Shown here: positions 25,315 through 33,649 of the stretch, piece after piece
How positions within the stretch are numbered: position 1 is the first letter of the stretch
How the letters are laid out: the number at the start of each line of letters is the position of its first letter
NCBI GenBank assembly: GCA_026225945.1
Contig: JAMJFZ010000239.1
Span: 32,192,501-32,256,500 of the forward strand
Origin: Cricetomys ansorgei
Lineage: Eukaryota > Chordata > Mammalia > Rodentia > Nesomyidae
DNA: 64,000 nt
Reading direction: 5' to 3'
Notes under the pieces: model-generated
Seen by the model: the letters and a program-made list of their open reading frames with translations, nothing else
The model's database searches: none
Told to the model about the DNA's origin: nothing
Program-made: the position numbers and the translations under genes

Positions 25315-27215
25315 CACAAATGAAGTCTATTCAGGACATGGAGAAGTAGCAAAGACCTTGCAGCAAAATCTGATGTAAATAAACCATAAAGAGAAGACTG
25401 ATTATACAATTGATTCCAGCCCTCTCCCCTGCCAGACCTCATTGGCTGGGGACCTTGCGGAGTCATTCCTTCACAAGAACAGGTCTCTTTGGCGCAATGA
25501 CAAAAGAAAGGCTGACTTGAACCTGGAGGAGGGTTCATAGCTTCTAGTCAAGTAATAACAAAGAACCTAAGCCTGAGGAGCCTGTGGAGACCTGAGCCTA
25601 ACCCCGTGCCAGGCAGGAGTCAGCACAACAGTGCGGCAAGTGCTTGAAACACCACGTGACTGACTGTAGCTGTGGCCCAGCTTCCTCTTCCTCTCTGGGG
25701 AATTGTACTTTCATGCACGTGTTATCCTGAGAAAGCAAACAACCTGGCACTGTAGCCCTGACTTCGAGGACCATTAAACAAACCTTACATCTGGTATGGT
25801 GTGTGTGTACGTATGTGTGTGCACGTGTGCACGCGCATGTGTGTGTGCGTATGTGTGCATGTGTGTGTGTGCATGTGTGTGTGTAACAAAGGGCTCTGTA
25901 AGTCCCAACCGGAACTTGGAGCTGCCGAATCACTCATAGTCAGGTTCAGGCGCTGAGATGCAAGAAAAAACGAGACCAATGTGACGGCTCTGGGCTGCGC
26001 AGTCATCTCAGGCGTCTCCCCCAGAATGCGCCCTCTCAGGGGCCGTGAGTCAGTTTGCAAACGTCTCGCCTCAGCAAACCAGATGCTCGGTTCCTGGCTG
26101 CATAGTGAATCTCAAACTCGGTCATGCTGAAGAAATATAATTTTACTGAAAATTTAGATAACCCTAAAGTGTTCAACAACAACCTCAATACAAAGGTGAA
26201 ACTTTTTATTTAATTCATTGGATCCAAAAATGCAAACATCGCTTTGGATATTGATGAGGTATTTCACATTCGTTTATATTTTAAATCTTCAATACCCAGT
26301 GTCTACTGGGACAATGAAGTACTCGACTAGCTCCACTGCAAGTACTCCCTAGCCACCAGCGGCAGAGTCTTTTGCAGTGGCCTGTGTTTTTCTAGCTCAA
26401 GGTACAATTGTCTAAATGTATGGAGAATTCTTCCAGCCAATACAGCAGTATAACATTAGTAGGCTGTGGGCAAAGACATCTCTAAGACTCATGTAGGTAA
26501 GGCACCTAGATACATTCCTCACAAGTGTTTCTTCAATAACTACTTTCTGTATAGCTTTCATTTGTTCACAGAGAAAAGAAGAGACACCTGCCCTCCCTCT
26601 GCCCACACAGCCCATGCACCTTCAGTGGTTCACACCAAGGCCTTACACTGGAAGAGAGGAGGACAACGGATGGTTCTGTTTTGTGTGGTCCATACATCAC
26701 CTCACCTATCATCTCTCTTTAAAAACTCTGCATTTTAAGTGCTTTGTAAAATAAGCACTTCTCGGCAAGTTGCTTCCCTGTATTCCTCAATCTCCTTCAA
26801 TCATGACAGCGAGTCATTTCGGGCTTTAGTCCCCCTTTTGTATGTCCAGTTTGGGAAGTAAGAATTGATGAAGTGATTCCCCTTTATAGTGAAAGAATTT
26901 GGAGAGGAGGGAAAGTTTCTAATGAAGCCCCATTCACCTTTCCCTGAGTGAGAGCCCTTATGAGAACTCTGGGAACTGTTTTGGGATGGGACAGTGAACC
27001 TCAAAGCAGTAACGCTTCTTGGTGCTAACCATAGCCCAGAGCAAGCCTGAGTTTTAAGAGAAATAAAAAAAAGAAGCCACAAGCACTGTCCTTGTATGTT
27101 GGCAAGACAAGGTTCTAGAGGAATAATAAAATTAGCAATAAGTGATGGTCTCCTCTGTATAGATTCTCATGTAGGCAGCTGCTCTTAAACCTCCTTCTTC
27201 ATCACAGAAAGCTAA
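25315..27215. other. Intergenic with one TG microsatellite
   Basis: No gene recognised. An interrupted (TG)n lies at 25797-25885. Confidence 0.5.
25797..25885. repeat. (TG)n microsatellite, interrupted
   Basis: TG repeat with CG, TA and CA interruptions over about 90 bases. Confidence 0.9.
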
Positions 27216-27219
27216 CATG

Positions 27220-27290
27220 GGACTGGGGGTGTGGCTCAGTAGTAAATTATTTATCTGGCCCATACCAGGTTCTAGGCCCATAATTGTCTA
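27220..27290 (+). mobile_element. ID-type SINE
   Basis: GACTGGGGGTGTGGCTCAGTAGTAAA with a B box CCAGGTTCTAGGCCC: tRNA-like ID head, diverged. Confidence 0.6.
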
Positions 27291-27300
27291 TGTATTTATT

Positions 27301-27319
27301 CTCTCTCTCCCTCCCCCCC

Positions 27320-27357
<38 letters not shown>

Positions 27358-27367
27358 ACACACACTT
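27301..27367. repeat. CT-rich then (CA)n microsatellite
   Basis: Pyrimidine run, then about 20 CA units with one TA interruption. Confidence 0.9.
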
Positions 27368-27424
27368 TATAAGTAATATAAAGTAAATAATTTCTATTTT
27401 TAAAATTACATATTTTTAAATAGC

Positions 27425-27592
27425 TAAGTATAATGGTGTGTGCCTGCAATCCCCACACTTGGGAGGGCGAGGCAGAGAGATTGCTCTTCCTGGACTATGT
27501 AAAAGGTACCAAGTCAGCCAAGGCTATGTAGCAAAACCTTGGCCGAACAATAAATAAATAAAAGGAAATAAATAAATAAATAAATAAGAGGG
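27425..27592 (+). mobile_element. B1/PB1-type SINE with (AAAT)n tail
   Basis: AATGGTGTGTGCCTGCAATCC, CTTGGGAGGGCGAGGCAGAG and GCCAAGGCTATGTAGCAAAACC are 7SL-SINE blocks. The tail has become an AAAT repeat (27548-27592). Confidence 0.7.
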
Positions 27593-28251
27593 GAAAAACA
27601 GAAAACATGAATGAGGCAATATAATCAAATATATTATTATATGTTTTATAATGTAGCATGGACCCCATTCAGCCCCCACTGCACAATTAGAACAAATATG
27701 GCTGAAAATGTCAAGACTGTGAATGTACAGAATAGACCAGAATATACGCCTGCTACAAATCTCAAAGTTTTTAAAGTATACGGAAACAGGAACTGACTGC
27801 AGTGCGCTTGGTTAACACAAAGATAAAGACCCCATTATTCACCTATGATGCGTGGTGATGTCAAGACAGTGGAAAAACGGGCTTTCAGGAGAGTTGTTCT
27901 CACACTGTGATGCTGCAAGAAGGAAAAGCCAAGTGCCATGGATGCCTGAAGGGGGAACAAAGGCCAGACACTACAGACTCCTTAAAGCAGACTGCAGGCG
28001 CGCAGGAATACGAAATGTAGAGAGAAGGTCCCTGGGTCTCCCTCACACACCTGCGGCTTGAAGAGAGAGCAAGGGAATGATGCCACAACTCGGCTAGAGA
28101 CAAAATGGACGATGAGAAATGAAGGATGAAAGGAATGAAAGTCTAATAGGATTCATAAAAGTCTGTAGAGAGGTTTCATTCACAAGAGAGAGTAGAGGGA
28201 AAAGAGAGGAATAGAAGAAGAGAACGGGGGAGAAGAGAAGCGCTCTAGAAA

Positions 28252-28254
28252 ATA

Positions 28255-28316
<62 letters not shown>
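28252..28316. repeat. Compound (AAAT)n(AAGC)n microsatellite
   Basis: About eight AAAT units pass directly into about eight AAGC units. Open frames across it on the minus strand are artefacts of the repeat. Confidence 0.95.
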
Positions 28317-28319
28317 CCA

Positions 28320-29350
28320 AACTGCCAGCATCAGACAGTTTCTTCGGGGACAAGAAACTGGCCTCAGTCTCAGCGCTGAGGCTGGGCAAGGGTTTTGGAA
28401 CTGTTTAGAGAAATGCAGTGTGCTCCCCACCATCAATCTTTTCTAAAGAAAGACTTTGTTCTGCACCTGTATAAACAAGCCAGATTTTTAAAACCTATAT
28501 GCCTGCCCCTAATGTGTGAGAGTGTGTATTTATAGTGATAGCTTCGAGTCATCTATAGGTAACACCTTCGCCTTACATCTTTCTGCCTGCACCTTCCTAC
28601 CCTCTCTTGCCTGGCCAGGCTTGCCTGCAGTCAAGTTCAAGTTCAAGCATTCCAAAAACAGTTTCCACCCTCTGCTAAATACTGTCTGCTGCATTTCCCC
28701 AGCCCAGAAAGTATGAGGGCAGAGGACCCTTTGACACAAATTGTCTAAGAACAAGTATCTCTCACCCGGTCCCCAACCAAAGACAAAATGTACAAGAAAA
28801 GTTCTGAAATGGGAGCAAGCAGTACGGGTTGGGTCAAATATCCCTAAAGGGGAGTCATGGCCTGAGAGACAAGGTGGGAGTGATACCCGAGGGATGAAAT
28901 CAGCCCCCACCCCCAGCCACCTGTTACCGTACTTCAGGCTCAGGGCTCCGTATTTGTTCTGCTGTAAAGATGGGAATCTGCCAGGCAGCTTCTGGATCCT
29001 GCATATCTGCTTGCTGGCACCCACATCTGGAACCAACGAACCTAAAGAGAAGGACAAGTGGACAGTTGAGCTGCAAGGGAAGGACAGTCAGTTTCCTCCC
29101 TGTCGGCCAGGGTAGTCATACCTCACCCCCTGAAGATCGCAATTCCTTAAACTGCCTGGCAGGAGCTTGGGTGGCAGCTGTGACTGAGTCTAAACAAAGC
29201 TCTAACCCTTGAGCACACATTGCGTCTGCCTTCCACCTCAGGAATGAGCCTGCACATCTTGTTCTGGTCCCTCTGCGGCTGGGGAAGGCAGGTGTTCTGT
29301 TTTGACTGGAAATGCCACAGGATTCTAGGTGTGCTTCACCTCCTTCTTAG
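28320..29350. other. Unique sequence upstream of Msc, no repeat recognised
   Basis: Free of recognisable SINEs and LINEs. Open frames overlap on both strands (minus 28530-29057, plus 28741-29115); neither resembles a known family. Could hold regulatory sequence or antisense transcript exons; nothing direct shows either. Confidence 0.4.
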
Positions 29351-29351
29351 A

Positions 29352-29532
29352 TTCCCTTCCCTTCCCTTCCCTTCCCTTCCCTTCCCTTCCCTTCCCTTCC
29401 CTTCCCTTCCCTTCCCTTCCCTTCCCTTCCCTTCCCTTCCCTTCCCTTCCCTTCCCTTCCCTTCCCTTCCCTTCCCTTCCCTTCCCTTCCCTTCCCTTCC
29501 CTTCCCTTCCCTTCCCTTCCCTTCCCTTCCCT
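29352..29532. repeat. (TTCCC)n pentanucleotide array, about 36 perfect copies
   Basis: 181 bases of uninterrupted TTCCC, about 900 bases upstream of the inferred Msc promoter. Strictly polypyrimidine on the + strand. Open frames of repeated SLPFP or GREGK across it are artefacts. Confidence 0.98.
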
Positions 29533-29917
29533 CTTTAATTATGGCAAGGCAATTGTGCTGATTTACTATTCTGCATTCAAGAACTTGCTCTTCAGTGCGG
29601 CATCTAAAATGGTGACAGATTCCCGCGCTACAACTCAAAGCCTTGGGTCAGTCTACAATAGGCACTGTATAGAAAACGAAATCATGCAGGGAACTCTTAC
29701 AACGTGAACACACATCTTGTGATGTGTGGCGAGGAGGCTTGTTAGAGACTGAACTGCTAAATACAGATTCCCAAGTCCTATTTATTTGCTATGCCAGCGA
29801 TTCTGCAAGGCGGGCATAGTAACATGTAAGTTGCAGGTGTTGTATGAAGACAAGTGAAGCAAAGTAGGGGGGAAAAAAAGCGCAGTGTGAATCATAAAGC
29901 TGTCTTGAAGGCAAAGC

Positions 29918-29932
29918 GGGGGGGGGGGGGGG
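29918..29932 (+). repeat. Poly(G) tract (15 G)
   Basis: Uninterrupted run of 15 G about 490 bases upstream of the inferred Msc start. Capable of intermolecular G-quadruplex formation, and the length is likely polymorphic. Confidence 0.9.
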
Positions 29933-30254
29933 TCAAGAAATCCAGAGGTTGATGGAGCTGTTCCTTGGTTTTTGCCCTTTCTCTGCACTCATTCTGAGAA
30001 GCCTTGAATAAGCAAACATACATAGTGAGTGATGAACTTGAAGGACAGCTCCCGCGGAACAGTCTGGGAGAGAAGCAACGATGAGTGTGCCCGGATTCTT
30101 AAGTGGCCACCAAGACCGGCTGCAGGTGGAAATGCCGTCCTTAGGAAACAAGAGCTTTTGCCTTTTTTCGTCCCCAGATCTCACTTACCTCGTACAGACA
30201 CCCTGAGGGTCAGTCGTCGGGCCTAGAGGCCCAAGTTTCTCTGCGCAGACGTTC

Positions 30255-30324
30255 CTTGCCCCCGCCCCACTAACCGCTAGGCTCAGAAAAACGATCCCCA
30301 CCCCTTCCACGCCCCCGCCCCACC
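30255..30324 (+). promoter_or_regulatory. GC boxes upstream of Msc (Sp/KLF-type)
   Basis: Two copies of a CCCCCGCCCCAC-like GC box, at about 30258-30270 and 30311-30322, lie 70-135 bases upstream of the TATA-like motif. This is a standard arrangement for Sp1/KLF-bound CpG-island promoters. Confidence 0.55.
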
Positions 30325-30358
30325 TCTTGTCCCCCTTGCAAACCCCCTCTACTTTGCC

Positions 30359-30369
30359 GGGGGGGGGGG
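30359..30369 (+). repeat. Poly(G) tract (11 G) in the Msc proximal promoter
   Basis: Run of 11 G that ends 22 bases upstream of the TATA-like motif, in the position where proximal activators usually bind. Confidence 0.9.
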
Positions 30370-30384
30370 TGGTTTGTCCCGAGG

Positions 30385-30425
30385 AGTCCAGATAAATAGT
30401 CCTGTCAAAAGGCGCAGCTCCAGGC
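30385..30425 (+). promoter_or_regulatory. Msc: Msc core promoter: TATA-like element
   Basis: ATAAATA at 30392-30398 lies in otherwise GC-rich sequence about 265 bases upstream of the ATG. It would place initiation near 30420-30425. The same string is close to a MEF2-type A/T core, an alternative reading of interest for a muscle gene. Assignment rests on position and motif only. Confidence 0.5.
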
Positions 30426-30660
30426 TCTACTTTTGGGATCTTGGAGTCAAGTTCAGAGCCCCAGGCTGGCGGGTCAGAGGCCGATCGCGCCCGCTCCGGG
30501 AGCCCAGATCACCAGGGAGCCGCAGCACCGAGGGCCCCGGTCTCCAGTCCTCCTCTGAACTCCCTGGCGCCCCATCCTCGGCCGGAGAGAGGAAGCCCGA
30601 GCCAGCGAGACTGGCCGGAGCGGAGGAAGGCGGGCGCGCGCGGGCGCGGGGGACTAGGCG

Positions 30661-31209
30661 ATGTCCACCGGCTCGGTGAGTGACCCCGACGACATGGAGG
30701 TGCGGGGGCTGCAGCGGGTCTACCCGACCCCCGCCTCCGAGAGGCCACCGCTGCACGGCTACGCCTCGCCCAGCGACAATTCTTCCGCGGAGGAGGAGGA
30801 CCCCGACGGCGAAGAGGAGCCGCGCGCCCTAGGGGTCGCGGGCGCCCCGGGGGGCTGCAAGAGGAAGCGGCCCCGGGCGGCCGACGCCGGCGGCGCAGGC
30901 GGCGGCGGCGACGGCGACGGCGCAGGTGGCGCGGCGGGCGGCGGGAGTAAGAAGCCTCCGGCGCCCAAGGGCTCGGCCACCGAGTGCAAGCAGTCGCAGC
31001 GGAACGCAGCCAACGCCCGCGAGCGCGCCCGGATGCGCGTGCTGAGCAAAGCCTTCTCCCGGCTCAAGACCAGCCTGCCCTGGGTGCCGCCCGACACCAA
31101 GCTCTCCAAGCTGGACACGCTGCGCCTGGCTTCCAGCTACATCGCGCACCTGCGCCAGCTGCTGCAGGAGGACCGCTACGAGAACGGCTACGTGCACCCG
31201 GTGAACCTG
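30661..31209 (+). CDS. Msc: Musculin (MyoR/ABF-1), coding exon 1, residues 1-183
   Basis: Encodes most of musculin, a nuclear bHLH factor. Family knowledge: it pairs with E proteins (E12/E47), binds CANNTG E-boxes, represses myogenic bHLH targets, acts with Tcf21 in branchial muscle precursors, and is also made in activated B cells and some T cells. Seen here: an acidic serine-rich stretch at residues 41-53; a basic nuclear-localisation motif KRKRPR at 67-72; a Gly/Ala/Asp-rich linker at about 75-96; the bHLH basic region at about 111-126, with the E-box-contacting Glu in NARERAR at 118-124; helix 1 at 127-140, loop 141-150 and helix 2 at 151-169. The start is firm: an in-frame TAG lies two codons upstream (30655-30657), position -3 is G, and the N-terminus MSTGSVSDP matches the family. 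The exon ends in VHPVNL at a GT donor in phase 0. The spliced product of 211 residues is slightly longer than the roughly 201-206 I recall for mouse and human; the extra length is in the linker. Confidence 0.97.
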
Positions 31210-32073
31210 GTAGGGACGCGCCGGGCCCACAGCCCCGAGCGCCGCGGGGGCGCGGGCCCGGGTCGGTCCCAGAGGAAGAGCCCCGAGGGGAGGTTTCTGG
31301 AGCCGGTGGTGAGGAGTCTGGTTTAGTGGCCCCCTCAGATGGACGCAGGAGGAGCCAGCCATTTTTATTTTTATTTTATTTTTTTTGTTCCAAGAGAACC
31401 AACCAGACTTCTGTTTGCTCAGTGTCCTGGTCCTCTGCCCAGTGACAGCTATTCGCTAACGCCCGACTTCCGGGGTAAATTGTGGCTCCCCACCGGGAGT
31501 ATTTCTGCGTTTTAGACCAAAATGGAAAAATAAAATAAAAAGATCTCAGTTGCCTAACTTCTTCCAGACCGCTGTCTAGCAGATTTGAATCCGCCAGCGC
31601 TGTTTTCTTTAAAGAGAGGGGGAAGACTTAATTCTTTGAAATCAAAGTTTGAGTAATTAAAAAAAAAAACAAAAAAACAAACCAAAACACTAATGCAGGA
31701 GAGGTTTTCCCAGACGCGATTATCCGGAAAGTCCCTGTCTAACCTGCCAGCTTCCCGAGCTTGGGAAAAAACTCATCCAAACTTATTCTGAAGAAGAAGG
31801 TTGCCTGTGTGTATGGGGGAGGGGACATTAAATCACAGAATTCTAAACTCTCGCACTTTTCTCCGAAAAAAAATCATGTGGGCAGACCACGAGGAAGCAT
31901 GAATGTACACTGTTGGTCTCAAATAATCAATAAAATTAAAATTCTAACGGAAGGACGAGACACATTCCCAGAACGCTAATAAAAGCTAGGGACCTCCGGG
32001 GGTTCCCTTGGGAGAGTGGTTTCGTTTTGAGATTGTTTCTCCGCAGTATCTGACGCTCATTTCCATTTTTCAG
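31210..32073 (+). other. Msc: Msc intron 1, with read-through ORF and internal poly(A) signals
   Basis: GT-AG intron of 864 bases. The donor reads CTG|GTAGGG and the acceptor ends in TTTTTCAG. If the intron is retained, the exon 1 frame stays open for 38 more codons, an Arg/Gly/Pro-rich tail that stops with TAG at 31324-31326. AATAAA hexamers follow at 31529 and 31534, and more lie near 31928 and 31975. The first 120 bases are as GC-rich as exon 1; the rest is AT-rich, with an A-rich run at 31659-31685. No SINE or LINE is recognisable inside it. Confidence 0.9.
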
Positions 32074-32160
32074 ACGTGGCCTTTCGTGGTCTCTGGACGA
32101 CCGGACTCTGACACCAAAGAAGTCTCTGCAGCCAACAGGCTTTGCGGAACTAGTGCTTAG
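32074..32160 (+). CDS. Msc: Musculin, coding exon 2, residues 184-211
   Basis: Short C-terminal coding exon of 28 codons plus TAG, too short to stand out as an ORF. It follows a pyrimidine-rich tract and CAG acceptor at 32071-32073. A plausible branch site, CTGAC, has its A at 32053, 21 bases upstream of the exon. Joined in phase 0 to exon 1, it reads on directly from VHPVNL with [13 protein letters not shown] and ends in NRLCGTSA, the C-terminus I know for mammalian musculin. This tail is strongly conserved in the family but carries no named domain. Confidence 0.96.
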   Translation, partial: TWPFVVSGRPDSDTKEVSAANRLCGTSA

Positions 32161-33125
32161 ATGGACTGCAGCTCAGCTGATGGATTCTGTGAAATGCGAA
32201 GGACTGGACCAAGGAGGTCCCACTGGATTCCGGACCTTCTTCTTCCCCTGGACCTGTGAACAGAGCAGGTGACGAGTTTGGCTGCCCTCGTGGAGCACGA
32301 GTGTCTATGGCTGCCGCGGATCCCTGCAACATTCTGTCGCCAAAGAGAGCCTGGTTTCGGGGAGAAAAACACTCGGACTAGATCCAACCTGGGGCTTTAT
32401 CTCTGAGCACACCCCCCAGCCCCACGACGTGCCATCTGCACCCATTGCAGACACCGGTTGGTTTTGAAGTTAATCTCAATTATTTTTTTAGTGGTTTATG
32501 GCAAGGTCCTGCGCAGCCAGGCCCTTCTCTGTGACCGCGGTTGAGCGTTCTTTACCAGCACTGGAAAGACAGGGCCTTAGCGGCTTGAGAACCCTGCAGG
32601 GGTCTGTTTCTAAGTCGCACCAGGAAGCGCTCGCTCTTTAAGTGGCAGGAGTTGGCTAGATGGAGATAGATACCCCCAAAAGCCAGTTTTACCCTCAATC
32701 CTCCTTGCTGGGGTCCACTTCACGAGCCCCCTCTTCCTCTCTAAATCAGTGCTGGGGCTGCCTGCCCTCCTTCCGGTCTCCACCCAGTGAGCCCACTGGC
32801 TTATTTGGGTCCCAATCTCCTTTCCCACTACACTGTCCCCGCAAAAGTCCTATCTGACTGCTCATTTTGAGACATTTGCTTCACCCCTCTAATCGAGTCA
32901 ACCCTGCAACAGCACAACCTCCTGTGAGGTTCATGTTCTTCCAGCACCCACTATTCTTCCTGGTCTAAGGACTGAGCGTGGTGGGCGGCTGGGGCTGGTC
33001 TCTATACCCACTGACTCGCTGGTTTCTACCCAGTGCATGGTGCTTTGTGATCCTGGAGATGCTGCGGCGAAGCTGCACTACCGCGGTAACTAACATATGT
33101 AAATAAATTTATTTTTTTATGAACA
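32161..33125 (+). other. Msc: Msc 3' untranslated region (inferred)
   Basis: Sequence from the TAG of exon 2 to about 20 bases beyond AATAAA at 33102-33107. No interspersed repeat is recognised, which fits an exon under constraint. The hexamer sits in an AT-rich block followed by GT-rich sequence around 33131-33140, the usual layout of a cleavage site. No other AATAAA or ATTAAA is seen between the stop codon and 33100. Confidence 0.7.
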
Positions 33126-33308
33126 AAAACATGCGTTGTGAAAAATCTTTTCCAAGACTGTTTGGTCTGGAAGTTAACTTTAAACGGGTAAGTCCTCTCA
33201 ACAGGGTGTTGGGTTGTTATTGTAGAAAGGATAGTGGAAGTCCCAGTTTATTCAGATTGCCAATGTGGTTCTTTCTCACAGTCCATTCTGATGAGAGGCA
33301 TATCTGAG

Positions 33309-33400
33309 AGGCTCACTCTGTTAGCCCAGCTGGCGCTGAATCCATGATCCTCTTGGTGCTGTCCCTTTAGTGCTGGATTTACCAGTGTGATTGGCAGATT
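33309..33400 (-). mobile_element. Possible PB1/B1-type SINE fragment
   Basis: Weak reverse-strand 7SL-like text: GTTAGCCCAGCTGGC, CATGATCCTCTTGGTGCTG, AGTGCTGGATTTACCAGTGTG. Confidence 0.45.
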
Positions 33401-33554
33401 GAACCACCACATCAGATCAAAATACTCTGGATTTCTGATCCTTTCAGAAGTAGGAATTCCTGGAAAGCAAGAACTGTGAGGCTGATAAAGCTGAAGTATT
33501 TTAAGGTCAAGGTTGACTGGAGTGGGGAATACATGCATCTCTCTGCTCTGGGTG

Positions 33555-33568
33555 TCTGTTTGTGTCTG

Positions 33569-33608
<40 letters not shown>

Positions 33609-33609
33609 C

Positions 33610-33643
<34 letters not shown>

Positions 33644-33645
33644 TA
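33555..33645. repeat. Compound (TGTC)n(TC)n(AC)n microsatellite
   Basis: TGTC units pass into TC repeats with one CCC interruption, then AC repeats. Confidence 0.95.
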
Positions 33646-33649
33646 CCAT

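Larger units (their letters stand above)
30230..31300. other. CpG island over the Msc promoter and exon 1
   Basis: About 1.1 kb of very GC-rich, CpG-dense sequence covers the promoter, 5' UTR, all of exon 1 and the first 90 bases of the intron. The rest of the window is AT-rich and CpG-poor. This is the only island of this kind seen, which fits Msc being the only gene promoter here. Confidence 0.85.
30422..33125 (+). other. Msc: Msc transcription unit (inferred extent)
   Basis: Two-exon gene for musculin. The start is placed about 25-30 bases after the TATA-like motif at 30392. The end is placed about 20 bases after AATAAA at 33102-33107, the only canonical hexamer seen downstream of the last coding exon, and a GT-rich stretch follows it. 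The resulting transcript has a 5' UTR of about 240 bases without any ATG, exon 1 to 31209, an intron of 864 bases, and exon 2 with a 3' UTR of about 965 bases. Both ends are inferred from motifs and could be off by tens of bases. The identity of the gene is secure. Confidence 0.85.

Noticed and set aside
25598..26060. Minus-strand frames rich in His/Thr
   Set aside because: Translation of the TG/CA microsatellite at 25797-25885; the same applies to frames at 22328-22669 and 33412-33767.
28094..28436. Minus-strand frames with LACLLA and YLFIYLFI repeats resembling membrane segments
   Set aside because: Translation of the AAAT/AAGC microsatellite; not a membrane protein.
29352..29532. Repeat array considered as a CRISPR-like or satellite array
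   Set aside because: The unit is 5 bases with no spacers; it is a simple microsatellite in a mammalian genome.
29220..29638. Frames encoding repeated SLPFP or GREGK units
   Set aside because: Direct consequence of the (TTCCC)n array, whose five-base unit stays open in several frames.
30374..30679. Plus-strand frame overlapping the Msc 5' UTR
   Set aside because: It begins at TTG, not ATG, and the inferred 5' UTR contains no ATG; the frame is a by-product of GC-rich sequence.
30661..31326. The 221-codon open frame as the main Msc product
   Set aside because: The conserved musculin C-terminus is encoded by 32074-32160 in phase with a GT donor at 31210, so the last 38 codons of this frame are intronic in the normal transcript.
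30427..31445. Several long frames on both strands across Msc exon 1
   Set aside because: Shadow frames of the GC-rich coding exon; none resembles a known protein.
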